Program-made: the position numbers and the translations under genes
Notes under the pieces: generated by a model
The model's database searches: none
Told to the model about the DNA's origin: nothing
What the model saw: the letters and a program-made list of their open reading frames with translations, nothing else
Assembly: GCF_001435295.1 (NCBI RefSeq)
Contig: NZ_CM003594.1
Location: 1,736,001 to 1,800,000 of the forward strand
Direction of reading: 5' to 3'
Length of the DNA: 64,000 nucleotides
Source of the DNA: Psychrobacter sp. P11F6
GTDB taxonomy: Bacteria; Pseudomonadota; Gammaproteobacteria; Pseudomonadales; Moraxellaceae
Shown: piece after piece, positions 9,078-17,606 of the stretch
Position numbering within the stretch: the stretch's first letter is position 1
How the letters are laid out: each line of letters opens with the position of its first letter

Positions 9078-9962
9078 ATGAGTGCAAAAACATCTCCTGC
9101 CAGCAAAGCCCCTGCAAAAAAAGGGTGGTTAACACGTTTGCGCCAACGCAATGTGCTGCCAGGGTTCGGCCTGAGCATGGGTATCACGGTCTTTAGCTTG
9201 TCGCTACTGGTGGTATTACCGTTTGCCATGATGGCCTACACCACGACTCAGATGGGTTGGACTGGATTCTGGGAGACGATTAGTCAGCCGCAAGTCACTG
9301 CTGCTATCAAGCTAAGCTTATGGATGTCGTTTTTGGCGATGCTGACCAACATGGTGTTTGGCACATTGGTTGCTTGGGTACTCGTACGCTACGAGTTCTG
9401 GGGTAAGTCGTTGATTAATGCGCTAGTTGATTTACCATTTGCATTACCAACGGCGGTCACGGGCATTTCGCTTGCGACCCTTTATGCCCCTAATGGTTTG
9501 ATTGGTCAGTGGTTTGATAAATTTGGCATTCAGGTCGCTTTTACACCTATAGGTATTTGGCTCGCCTTGGTTGTGGTCAGTTTCCCCTTTATTGTCCGTG
9601 CGGTACAGCCTGTACTCGCTGAGCTATCGGTTGAATTTGAAGAGGCAGCCGCGGTATTGGGCGCCAATCGTTTTACGACGTTTCGCAAAGTAATCTTGCC
9701 AGAGCTTTTGCCCGCTTTACTCATGGGTGCTGGCATGATGTTTGCTCGTGCCACTGGCGAGTATGGCTCGGTGATTTTTATCGCTGGTAATATCCCCATG
9801 CAATCAGAGATTTTACCGCTCATTATCATTAGTAAACTAGAGCAGTTTGATGTTCAAGGGGCTTCTGCAGTTGCATTATTTATGCTACTGATCTCATTTG
9901 TGATCTTATTGACCATTAACATCATGCAGTGGAAACTGTCGCGCCGTGTAGGAGCTCGCTAA
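9078..9962 (+). CDS. cysT: sulfate ABC transporter permease CysT
   Basis: This inner-membrane subunit of the sulfate importer has 294 residues. It shows six hydrophobic segments and the binding-protein-dependent permease loop around EEAAAVLGANRFTTFRKVILPEL (EAA motif), which contacts the ATPase. The N-terminus is polar (MSAKTSPASKAP). Its TAA stop overlaps the start of cysW by one base (TAATG), so the two permeases are translationally coupled. A 283-bp gap follows the second sbp gene; no clear terminator was seen there, so readthrough from sbp is possible. Confidence 0.93.
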   Translation: MSAKTSPASKAPAKKGWLTRLRQRNVLPGFGLSMGITVFSLSLLVVLPFAMMAYTTTQMGWTGFWETISQPQVTAAIKLSLWMSFLAMLTNMVFGTLVAWVLVRYEFWGKSLINALVDLPFALPTAVTGISLATLYAPNGLIGQWFDKFGIQVAFTPIGIWLALVVVSFPFIVRAVQPVLAELSVEFEEAAAVLGANRFTTFRKVILPELLPALLMGAGMMFARATGEYGSVIFIAGNIPMQSEILPLIIISKLEQFDVQGASAVALFMLLISFVILLTINIMQWKLSRRVGAR

Positions 9963-10918
9963 TGCAAATATCTAATAGCTATGACTACCAGAGCAACGCA
10001 GCGACTAAAGATACGCCATGGATACGCCTTACCTTTATCGTCATCGCAGTGCTATTTATGGTCATCATGTTGGTCATTCCTTTACTGGCTGTGTTCTATG
10101 AAGCCTTTAAAGGTGGCTGGCAGTTGTATATTGCCTCGTTGGTTGATCCAGAAGCCCTGCAAGCCATTAAGCTGACGTTAATTACCGCGGCTATCGTCTT
10201 GCCCATTAATATGGTGATGGGTATTGCAATCGCATGGTTAGTGACGCGCTATCAGTTTAAAGGTAAGCAGCTGGTCACCACTTTGCTTGATCTGCCATTT
10301 TCAGTATCACCCGTCGTTGCAGGTTTGATGTTTGTTTTACTATTCGGACTCAATTCCACCATTGGCGGCTGGCTTGAGAGCATGGGGTTTCAAGTTATTT
10401 ATGCGGTTCCAGGGATCGTGCTCGCTACTTTATTTGTCACCTTTCCCTTTGTAGCACGTGAGCTGATACCGCTGATGCAGACGCAAGGCGACTCTGAAGA
10501 GCAAGCAGCATTGACCTTGGGCGCAACTGGTTGGCAGACGTTTTGGCATGTGACACTACCGAATATCAAATGGGCACTACTCTATGGTTTGATTTTGACC
10601 AATGCGCGGGCAATGGGTGAGTTTGGGGCGGTGAGTGTGGTATCTGGTCATATTCGCGGTGAGACCAACACCATGCCACTACTGGTTGAGATTGCTTACA
10701 ATGATTATAACTTTACTGCCGCTTTTGCCTTATCGAGCCTACTAGCTGCATTGGCATTGGTGACGTTGCTTATTCAACAAGTCATGACTAAGCTACAAGA
10801 GCGCAAATTTGCCAAGTCCGAACGGCTGGCAAGTGTGCCTGAATTACTGGTAAGCGCCAACGCTACTAAGGCTGCCAATACTACTGATGCAACGACCGCT
10901 GAAATTTCAGATAAATGA
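9962..10918 (+). CDS. cysW: sulfate ABC transporter permease CysW
   Basis: The second permease of the sulfate importer is 318 residues from the ATG at 9962, which overlaps the cysT stop by one base. A longer upstream frame lies inside cysT and is not needed. It has six membrane spans, the EAA-type loop EQAALTLGATGWQTFWHVTLP and the conserved AMGEFGAVSVVSGHIRG segment typical of CysW. The C-terminal tail is long and Ala/Thr-rich. It pairs with CysT to form the channel energised by CysA. Confidence 0.93.
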   Translation: MQISNSYDYQSNAATKDTPWIRLTFIVIAVLFMVIMLVIPLLAVFYEAFKGGWQLYIASLVDPEALQAIKLTLITAAIVLPINMVMGIAIAWLVTRYQFKGKQLVTTLLDLPFSVSPVVAGLMFVLLFGLNSTIGGWLESMGFQVIYAVPGIVLATLFVTFPFVARELIPLMQTQGDSEEQAALTLGATGWQTFWHVTLPNIKWALLYGLILTNARAMGEFGAVSVVSGHIRGETNTMPLLVEIAYNDYNFTAAFALSSLLAALALVTLLIQQVMTKLQERKFAKSERLASVPELLVSANATKAANTTDATTAEISDK

Positions 10919-11037
10919 TAAGCAAAATTATCTACACTTGGTCTGCACAAGGGCTGGCATTAGATTTAATTTAATAATGTAAATGCGGTAACCAAAAAAT
11001 CTGCCACGATACCAAAGATATAATAAGAGAACCCATT

Positions 11038-11760
11038 ATGAGCATCGAGATTCGCAACGTTAATAAAAAATTCGGTCAGTTTACCGCCTTAGATAATATC
11101 AATATCACCGTGCCGACTGGCAAGCTGACCACTTTGCTAGGACCATCAGGCTGTGGCAAAACGACGTTGCTACGCATTATCGCCGGCTTAGAATATGCTG
11201 ACTCAGGGCAGATATTGTTTGATGAGATGGATGTGACCAATACGCCAGTGCAAAAGCGCCATATTGGCTTTATGTTTCAGCATTACGCATTGTTTCGTCA
11301 TAAAAATATCGCCGATAATGTCGCCTTTGGACTGACCTTGTTACCAAAGAATGAGCGGCCAAGTAAGGCAGATATCAATAAGCGCGTTGCCGAGCTATTA
11401 GACTTGGTGCAGCTGCCACAAGTGGCCAATGCTTATCCGCATCAATTATCAGGCGGTCAGCGTCAGCGGATTGCGCTGGCACGCGCCTTAGCAGTGAAGC
11501 CAAAATTATTGTTGCTCGATGAGCCTTTTGGTGCACTCGATGCCAAGGTACGTAAAGAGCTGCGCACGTGGTTAAAGAACATCCACCATGAGCTTGGTAT
11601 TACCAGTATCATGGTCACTCACGATCAAGAAGAAGCCCGCGCCGTCTCAGATGAGATCGTGGTCATGAATCAAGGGCGGGTAGAGCAGGTAGGCACATCG
11701 GAGGAGCTGATACACCAACCAGCCAATGCGTTTATTAGTGATTTTTTAGACTTAGCATAG
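11038..11760 (+). CDS. cysA: sulfate ABC transporter ATP-binding protein CysA, short form
   Basis: This is the ATPase subunit of the sulfate importer. It has Walker [10 protein letters not shown] (about residues 34-42), the Q-loop in MFQHYALF, signature LSGGQRQR, Walker [13 protein letters not shown] and the switch His in MVTHDQEEA. It ends shortly after the nucleotide-binding domain at 240 residues, whereas enterobacterial CysA is about 360. The C-terminal TOBE-like regulatory domain is therefore absent. The stop is directly followed by a strong terminator, so this looks like a natural short form rather than a frameshift. It is 119 bp after cysW. Confidence 0.9.
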   Translation: MSIEIRNVNKKFGQFTALDNINITVPTGKLTTLLGPSGCGKTTLLRIIAGLEYADSGQILFDEMDVTNTPVQKRHIGFMFQHYALFRHKNIADNVAFGLTLLPKNERPSKADINKRVAELLDLVQLPQVANAYPHQLSGGQRQRIALARALAVKPKLLLLDEPFGALDAKVRKELRTWLKNIHHELGITSIMVTHDQEEARAVSDEIVVMNQGRVEQVGTSEELIHQPANAFISDFLDLA

Positions 11761-11788
11761 TAAAATTTGGTGCAGTTCTTCTATTATC

Positions 11789-11833
11789 ACCCATAAAAAA
11801 AGACCTACAATAAATAGGTCTTTTTTTATGGGT
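11789..11833. terminator. bidirectional terminator after cysA
   Basis: A perfect 19-bp inverted repeat (11789-11807 and 11815-11833) has a 7-base loop with A-run and T-run flanks. It ends the sulfate-transport unit and can also serve the convergent ArsR gene. Confidence 0.88.
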
Positions 11834-11909
11834 TAAAGCAGGTCTCAATTTCATTTGGTATCTAGCGTTATTGAGATCAAATGTTGATAGCAATAATGCT
11901 AGATAGTCA

Positions 11910-12239
11910 TCATATCTCAGCAGGCTTGGACATATCGATATCTTTGCTAGATATTTGTTTATAAGTAATATCCAAAATCTCTTGGCACCATTCTGGCAAG
12001 TCGTCAGCGACTTCATACCACATCCACGTACCGTCGCGAACACAGCTTAAAATGCCGAGTTTCTTTAAATGGTTCAAATGACGCGATATTGTTGGCTGTG
12101 GTTGATCTAGTATTTCTACCAACTCACCAACACAGCGCGATTCTTTGTTAAATAGAATTTGAAATATTTTTAAGCGCGTCGGGTCAGATAAGACTTTAAA
12201 TAACTCGATAGGTCGTATCGTAAAATTATTATCAGACAT
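11910..12239 (-). CDS. ArsR-family winged-helix transcriptional regulator
   Basis: This 109-residue DNA-binding protein has the ArsR/SmtB pattern: FKVLSDPTRLKIFQIL near the start, a recognition-helix region QPTISRHLNHLKKLGIL and a wing (RDGTWMWYEV). It resembles E. coli ArsR in its C-terminal half, but only one cysteine (SRCVGEL) sits where ArsR has its metal-binding Cys pair, so the effector is unclear. No arsenic genes are adjacent; the neighbours are sulfate transport and iron storage. The start at 12239 gives the usual ArsR N-terminus; the longer upstream frame is not supported. Confidence 0.82.
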   Translation of the reverse strand: MSDNNFTIRPIELFKVLSDPTRLKIFQILFNKESRCVGELVEILDQPQPTISRHLNHLKKLGILSCVRDGTWMWYEVADDLPEWCQEILDITYKQISSKDIDMSKPAEI

Positions 12240-12451
12240 AGAACAATTCCAATTGGGCTTTGTTAATAGGGGTTCAATATAACAGCAGTTATCTACAAAA
12301 TCGATTAAAAAATGGGCTAAATTACAGTTCGTCGTTAATTTACTACCTTTCATCATATTCGGTTACACGCAAGCTTATATTCACTTACATCAATTAACTG
12401 CGTGCAATATAATTCTACTTTTATACCAATAATATATCAAATGCTATTGCA

Positions 12452-12470
12452 AATGATAATAGTTATCGTT
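12452..12470 (+). promoter_or_regulatory. Fur-box-like site upstream of bfd
   Basis: The sequence AATGATAATAGTTATCGTT closely matches the palindromic Fur consensus. It lies about 130 bp before bfd in the otherwise gene-free 12240-12603 region. Iron-dependent repression of bfd is known in other bacteria; here it is inferred. Confidence 0.55.
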
Positions 12471-12603
12471 ATTATACATCAAGCCATAAAAATGACCGTG
12501 AATATCAAGACAAACACTCTATTCACCATGTTTATCATCAATGCACTAAATTTATGAGCAATAAAAGCAGTTACCGAATAGCGGTATTCAGAGGAGCCAG
12601 ACC

Positions 12604-12795
12604 ATGTACGTATGCATCTGTAATGACGTAAAAGAAAAGCAAATCAAAGCAGCCATTGCTTCAGGTATCGATACCCTTGACGGTCTAAAAGATACCCTCG
12701 ATGTTGCGACTTGCTGTGGCTGCTGCGAACCGATGGTTAACGATTACCTAGATGAGCATCATGCTAGACTCGATGTCTTGGCTTACGCTGTTTAA
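12604..12795 (+). CDS. bfd: bacterioferritin-associated ferredoxin
   Basis: The product is a 63-residue [2Fe-2S] protein of the Bfd/BFD-like family. The four cluster ligands are visible as CIC near the N-terminus (C-x-C) and the central CCGCC cluster. In other bacteria Bfd docks on bacterioferritin and passes electrons to the haem so that stored ferric iron can be released. Its position just upstream of two bacterioferritin genes supports that role. A strong GAGGAG ribosome site precedes the ATG. The 437 bp between it and the first bfr gene contain a Fur-like palindrome and no other gene. Confidence 0.93.
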   Translation: MYVCICNDVKEKQIKAAIASGIDTLDGLKDTLDVATCCGCCEPMVNDYLDEHHARLDVLAYAV

Positions 12796-13025
12796 GCGTT
12801 ATCAAACCAGAGATTTACTACCCAGCTGTTCATTACCTCATTACACCAATATCACTAGTACGCCTCGATACCACAATACATTCAATATTCCGCACTTATC
12901 CTTTAGTCATTATACATAAAGGGTAAGTTGCGAGCGTCCGTATAACTTTACTCATACACCTACTTCAATGATATTGAGCATCATTAGCAGCCATTGTTGC
13001 GATAAATCAGTGATTACTAAAGCTA

Positions 13026-13048
13026 GCTAATTATGATTCTCAATTAGC
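13026..13048. promoter_or_regulatory. Fur-like palindrome upstream of bacterioferritin genes
   Basis: Perfect 7-bp arms GCTAATT/AATTAGC surround ATGATTCTC. Read on minus, the core TTGAGAATCATAATT resembles a Fur box. It lies about 185 bp before the first bacterioferritin gene. Binding is inferred only. Confidence 0.4.
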
Positions 13049-13232
13049 ATCTTATTCTTAGTTCATAACATTACAAGCTGTATAGCGCCTATATGCTACT
13101 ATATCTGTCTCACGTTGTAAGACGTTTTGTTGATTTTGATCTTTACTGATCAGTTTACCAATAGTACTATCCTTATATGGGTAATTATGAATGTAAGGTG
13201 ATCTGTAAAATATAAATAGGGGAGTATAGGTT

Positions 13233-13721
13233 ATGATAGGTAGCCCAAAAGTCATTGATTATTTGAATTTTTTGTTAGGCGGTGAGCTTGCTGCCCGTGA
13301 CCAGTATTTTATTCACTCAGAAATGTATGCTGAGTGGCATTATGGCAAATTGTACGATCGTATCCATCATGAGATGGCAGATGAGACGCTACATGCCCAA
13401 TCTATTATTCGCCGTATCCTAATGCTGAGCGGCACGCCGAAAATGACGGTAAATGCCATCAATATCGGCGCGACAGTTCCTGAAATGCTGCAACTTGACC
13501 TTGAGCTAGAGTATCAAGTACAACAGCACTTAAAAGATGGTATTGCTCTCTGTGAAGCAGAGCGCGATTATGTCACGCGTGAGATGTTGGTAGAACAGTT
13601 AAAAGACACTGAAGAAGATCATGCGCATTGGCTTGAGCAACAATTGCGCTTAATTGATATGATCAGTCTGCCCAATTATCTGCAAAGCCAAATGGCTGAA
13701 GTCACTCCCAATCTTGTTTAA
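13233..13721 (+). CDS. bacterioferritin subunit with ferroxidase residues but no haem methionine
   Basis: This 162-residue four-helix ferritin-like subunit keeps the diiron ferroxidase ligands in E. coli Bfr numbering: Glu18, Tyr25, Glu51, His54 and the later E-x-x-H pair (EEDHAHW). The haem-ligand methionine at 52 is replaced by Thr (ETLH instead of EMKH). It should oxidise and store iron but cannot supply the usual axial Met to haem. The next gene encodes the complementary subunit. A GGGGAG ribosome site is present. Confidence 0.92.
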   Translation: MIGSPKVIDYLNFLLGGELAARDQYFIHSEMYAEWHYGKLYDRIHHEMADETLHAQSIIRRILMLSGTPKMTVNAINIGATVPEMLQLDLELEYQVQQHLKDGIALCEAERDYVTREMLVEQLKDTEEDHAHWLEQQLRLIDMISLPNYLQSQMAEVTPNLV

Positions 13722-13788
13722 TGTCACGAAGATATGAACAATAACCATAGTATTTAGCATAAATAACGACATGAAAGGGAGAGAAATA

Positions 13789-14268
13789 ATGAAAGGGGAT
13801 AAAGAGGTTATTCGCGCTTTAAATAAAGTGCTCGGACAGTCACTGATTGCCATCAACCAGTACTTTTTACATGCGCGCATTGCGCGCCATTGGGGATTAG
13901 AAGCCCTTAATGAAAGTTTCTACAAACAATCCATCGCTGAGATGAAATGGTCTGATGAGCTGATTGCCCGGATTTTATTGCTAGGCGGTTTACCAAATTT
14001 GCAAGATTATGGCAAGATGTTCATCGGTGAAGATGTGCCAGAGATTATCGAATGCAACTTGCGCTTAGAAAAACAAAAGTTCGAGATCATTACCGATGCC
14101 ATTACTCTATGTGAAACAAAGTCTGACTATGTGTCGCGCCAGCTATTGGTGACGCTAAAAGATGGTAATGAAGAGTATCAAGACTGGTTAGAGACGCAAG
14201 AAGACTTGATCGAAAGCATTGGGGTTGAGCGCTATATCCAATCACAAATGGATGATGACGCGCCTTAA
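13789..14268 (+). CDS. bacterioferritin subunit with haem methionine but degenerate ferroxidase site
   Basis: The 159-residue bacterioferritin subunit retains haem-ligand Met52 (EMKW). Ferroxidase residues are lost: Glu18 is Ser, His54 is Trp, and the E-x-x-H pair reads EEYQDW. It likely provides the haem sites of a mixed 24-mer with the preceding subunit, as reported for two-gene bacterioferritins such as those of Neisseria. The start at 13789 has AGGGAGAG directly upstream; an ATG six codons earlier is less likely. It lies 67 bp after the first subunit, in the same operon. Confidence 0.92.
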   Translation: MKGDKEVIRALNKVLGQSLIAINQYFLHARIARHWGLEALNESFYKQSIAEMKWSDELIARILLLGGLPNLQDYGKMFIGEDVPEIIECNLRLEKQKFEIITDAITLCETKSDYVSRQLLVTLKDGNEEYQDWLETQEDLIESIGVERYIQSQMDDDAP

Positions 14269-14305
14269 TGGTTCATTGTTGATACAATGAATCGTACTAT
14301 GCTCT

Positions 14306-14357
14306 AAAAATGCCAGCGTGTCGTGTGGTTTATAATCACTCATATGCTGGCATTTTT
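14306..14357. terminator. terminator after bacterioferritin operon
   Basis: A 12-bp perfect inverted repeat (14306-14317 and 14346-14357, AAAAATGCCAGC arms) ends in a T-run. The long loop can pair further. It lies between the bfr operon and the convergent transporter gene. Confidence 0.75.
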
Positions 14358-14458
14358 GTGTCTCATATTTGACAACGCGTGCTATCTGCACTGCTGACAA
14401 AATCAACGCTTAATCAATATTTTTCAAACTCTTTATTCAAAATCCAAATATCAGCGGC

Positions 14459-15835
14459 TCAGTATAAGCCGCGCCCATCTTCGGGCTTAAGTCGTAAGAA
14501 GTACAGCCCCGAGAGAATGGTTAAGATCCCAAGTATCCAATAGGTGGTTTGAAACGCTGTCAGCGTATCCATTTGTAGGCGTTCACGTAACAGCGTCAGT
14601 ACCGCTGCCCCAAAAGCAATACCGAAACTAATCGCTAACTGCTGATTGACCGCCATTAAGCTATTGCCGCTACTGGTTTGAATACCTTGCAAATCACCAA
14701 TAGTAATCGTATTCATCGCGCTGAATTGCATAGAATTACAAGCGCCCATTATGGTCAAAATAGGGATAAACCATAACCACTGTGAGGCATCGGTAAACTG
14801 TGCCAACACAATGATGAGCGTGCCCATCAAAAACGTGTTGAAGACCAGTACTTTGCGATAAGTATAACGCTGAATAATTTTACTGACCCAGGGTTTAATC
14901 CCGATAGCACCAACTGCGATGGGCGCGAGTAGCCAACCTGCCTGCGACGGTGAGTATTCAAACACCACTTGCAGCAACAGCGGCAGCAAAAACGGTACGG
15001 CGCTGATGCCTAATCTGGTAAATAAGTTACCAGTGATGCCAATACGAAAGGTGCGAATGTCAAACAAACTCAAGGGGAACAACGGTGCTTGACGACGCTT
15101 GGCGTGCCAGATATAAGCGCCTATCAATAAACTGGCCACCAAACTCAGCAGCAACCCATAAAATCCTCGACCAGTCTGTGAGCCGAACTCTACAGCAAGC
15201 GTAAACCCACAAGCCGCTGCCGCAAACAATAAAAATCCTGCCCAATCAAGCCGCTTGGTATCCTCAAATAGTGCGGGAACCAGTTTTTTGCCCATGATAA
15301 AACCAAAAATACCCATCGGTATATTGATCAAAAATATCCAATGCCAACTGGTATATTGTACGATATAGCCACCTAAGACCGGTCCTACTAGCGGTGCTAC
15401 CAAAGCAGGAATTACCGCAAAGTTCATGACAGTCAGCAGCTTATTGCGTGGGTAGGATTTGACCAAAATTAAGCGAGCCACAGGCGTCATCATTGCCCCG
15501 CCAATACCTTGTATAACCCGTGAACCAATCAAAAAATCCAACGTTGGTGACGCAGCACATAGCAGTGAGCCAATACAAAAGATAATAATTGCTGACAAAA
15601 ATACTCGGCGCGTGCCGTATTTATCCGCCAAAAAACCACTGATAGGAATAAATATGGCCAAAGTTAGCGCATAACTGATCACCGCCCACTGCATTTTTAA
15701 TGGAGACTCACCCAGCGCCTGTGCCATCTGCGGTAATGAGGTATTTAATATGGTGGCATCCAAAATTTGCATAAATAGCGCCACCGCTAGCACATAGGGC
15801 AAGTATTTATCTTGTGTCGGGGTTAGCGTTACCAT
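14459..15835 (-). CDS. DHA2-family MFS multidrug exporter (MdtD/EmrB-like)
   Basis: This 458-residue inner-membrane proton-coupled transporter has many hydrophobic spans. The N-terminal LFMQILDATILNTSLP segment is the typical motif of DHA2 drug:H+ antiporters, followed by GESPLKMQWAVISYALT (closely resembling E. coli MdtD) and the MFS motif A-like GFLADKYGTRRVF. The motif C-like stretch APLVGPVLGGYI is present near residues 150-160. The substrate cannot be told from sequence. It is transcribed alone; no membrane-fusion partner or local regulator is adjacent. It diverges from yghU across 365 bp. Confidence 0.85.
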   Translation of the reverse strand: MVTLTPTQDKYLPYVLAVALFMQILDATILNTSLPQMAQALGESPLKMQWAVISYALTLAIFIPISGFLADKYGTRRVFLSAIIIFCIGSLLCAASPTLDFLIGSRVIQGIGGAMMTPVARLILVKSYPRNKLLTVMNFAVIPALVAPLVGPVLGGYIVQYTSWHWIFLINIPMGIFGFIMGKKLVPALFEDTKRLDWAGFLLFAAAACGFTLAVEFGSQTGRGFYGLLLSLVASLLIGAYIWHAKRRQAPLFPLSLFDIRTFRIGITGNLFTRLGISAVPFLLPLLLQVVFEYSPSQAGWLLAPIAVGAIGIKPWVSKIIQRYTYRKVLVFNTFLMGTLIIVLAQFTDASQWLWFIPILTIMGACNSMQFSAMNTITIGDLQGIQTSSGNSLMAVNQQLAISFGIAFGAAVLTLLRERLQMDTLTAFQTTYWILGILTILSGLYFLRLKPEDGRGLY

Positions 15836-16104
15836 GTAAATCTCATTAGATATCCCATCATAAAATGAACAAAATAGTCTATTGACGACTAATTCGCTAT
15901 ACCAACCGAGTAGTATAAGAAAGACTCAATCATAATAAAAGGGAATCAAAGTAACGGCTGGCGGTTGAGGTTATAGAATTCTGTGTTTAGAGGTAATAAT
16001 ATTAATACTGCTTACAAGAGAGGACTTTAATATCAGGGTTGGTTATCGTTATAGTAAACCCTCGCTAACGACTTAAATCAATAGATAAGCAGTATAGTTA
16101 ATTT

Positions 16105-16140
16105 CAATCCATTTCAATCATATGATATTGAATTGGATTG
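16105..16140. promoter_or_regulatory. inverted repeat, possible operator before yghU
   Basis: Two 14-bp arms (16105-16118 and 16127-16140; CAATCCATTTCAAT and its near-perfect complement) are separated by CATATGAT. The repeat lies about 60 bp before the yghU start and has no T-run, so an operator is more likely than a terminator. The cognate regulator is unknown. The rest of 15836-16200 shows no gene. Confidence 0.45.
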
Positions 16141-16200
16141 ACTACCGACGATATAAGTAGAAGCATCAACAATACGATAAAGATAAACTGAGGATATATT

Positions 16201-17055
16201 ATGAGTCAGGAAAATAACAAAGCTTGCAATCATACCAATGGGCAAAACGATAAATATGTCCCGCCAAAGGTTTGGACGCAGGACAAAGAAAACGGTGGAA
16301 AATTTGCCAGTATCAATCGCCCAACAGCGGGTGCGCGCTATGAGAAAGCGCTGCCAGTAGGCGATGCGCCATTACAGCTGTACTCGTTGAATACGCCAAA
16401 TGGCGTCAAGGTTAATATACTGTTAGAAGAGCTTGCCGAGATTGGTGTTAAAGGTGCTGAATATGATGCCTATAAAATTGATATCTCTCAAGGAGAGCAG
16501 TTTGGTTCTGGCTTTGTAGCCATAAACCCTAACTCAAAAATTCCAGCCTTGGTTGATCATTCTGCTGATATAGCTGGCGAGCCGATAGCGCTCTTTGAGT
16601 CTGGCGCTATCTTGATGTATCTGGCAGAAAAATTTGACCAATTTATGCCTTTATCACTTGGCAAAGCACGGGCAGAGTGTTTGTCTTGGGTCATGTGGCA
16701 GATGGGCAGTGCGCCGTTCTTAGGTGGCGGCTTCGGACATTTTTATGCTTATGCACCTGAACCGCTAGAGTACCCGATCAACCGCTATACCATGGAAACC
16801 AAACGCCAGCTCGATGTGCTGGATACCCATCTAAAAGACAGCACATATATGTGTGGCAATAACGAAGCCGATTATAATATTGCGGATATGATTATTTGGG
16901 CATGGTATGGACAATTGGTGCTTGGAAAGCTCTATGATGCCGCCGAGTTCCTACAAGTTGATGGCTACAAGCATGTGAAGCGCTGGGCACAGGCAATTGC
17001 TGAACGTCCAGCCGTTAAGCGTGCCGTAGACCTGTCATTAAAGCCTATTGACTAA
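16201..17055 (+). CDS. yghU: glutathione S-transferase family, disulfide-bond oxidoreductase YghU-like
   Basis: This 284-residue cytoplasmic protein has thioredoxin-fold and helical GST domains. It matches E. coli YghU in landmark segments: VWTQDKENGGKFASINRP, LPVGDAPLQLYSLNTPNG (glutathione-binding region), NPNSKIPAL with the cis-Pro, FESGAIL, APFLGGGFGHFY and the end KHVKRWAQAIAERPAVKR. YghU in E. coli binds two glutathiones and reduces disulfides. The first ~15 residues are an extra polar extension. A GAGGA ribosome site precedes the ATG. It is monocistronic, ending at a strong terminator. Confidence 0.93.
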   Translation: MSQENNKACNHTNGQNDKYVPPKVWTQDKENGGKFASINRPTAGARYEKALPVGDAPLQLYSLNTPNGVKVNILLEELAEIGVKGAEYDAYKIDISQGEQFGSGFVAINPNSKIPALVDHSADIAGEPIALFESGAILMYLAEKFDQFMPLSLGKARAECLSWVMWQMGSAPFLGGGFGHFYAYAPEPLEYPINRYTMETKRQLDVLDTHLKDSTYMCGNNEADYNIADMIIWAWYGQLVLGKLYDAAEFLQVDGYKHVKRWAQAIAERPAVKRAVDLSLKPID

Positions 17056-17080
17056 ACCTATCGATAACAGACGCATTAAT

Positions 17081-17123
17081 AAAATCAAGGCTGATAGGCT
17101 ATTTGCTTATCAGCCTTGATTTT
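17081..17123. terminator. terminator after yghU
   Basis: A perfect 16-bp inverted repeat (17081-17096 and 17108-17123) surrounds an 11-base loop, with A/T flanks. The remaining sequence to 17606 is AT-rich and shows no convincing gene. Confidence 0.85.
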
Positions 17124-17606
17124 ATCCGACATCTTGCTATTCTATATTCATATATGGTTATATTAAAATAGAGATATACTTACCTGTTTACACAATGATA
17201 CATTAGTACAACAGATAGAAACCTTAGTACGTTAAGATAGCTTGAGTACCTCAAGCAGATAACACCTTAATAAGCGGGTATTTATACTGCTTCTTTGATT
17301 GGTTTAATATTATTGGGATACCAGCAAGGCGAATAGAGCCACTTATTATAATAGACTGAGTAAGTCAGACAACATATCTGATTGAAATAAGATTGACTAT
17401 ATTGATGGATAATGATTATGAAGGATGATGACCGTAAACGGATCAACTTCTCACGACAGGCGATGGCTAGCGAATTAAAAGTTATTAATACTAAACTCAG
17501 CGCCATTCATAACGATCAACAGATAGATGCTAATCGATACTCAATATTGCAATATAAAGCCAACTTAACCACCCATCCTAAAAAAATAAAAAAGATACTC
17601 TTATTG

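Noticed and set aside
11910..12239. ArsR gene as part of an arsenic-resistance operon
   Set aside because: No arsB, arsC or arsH is nearby and the Cys pair of ArsR metal sensing is incomplete.
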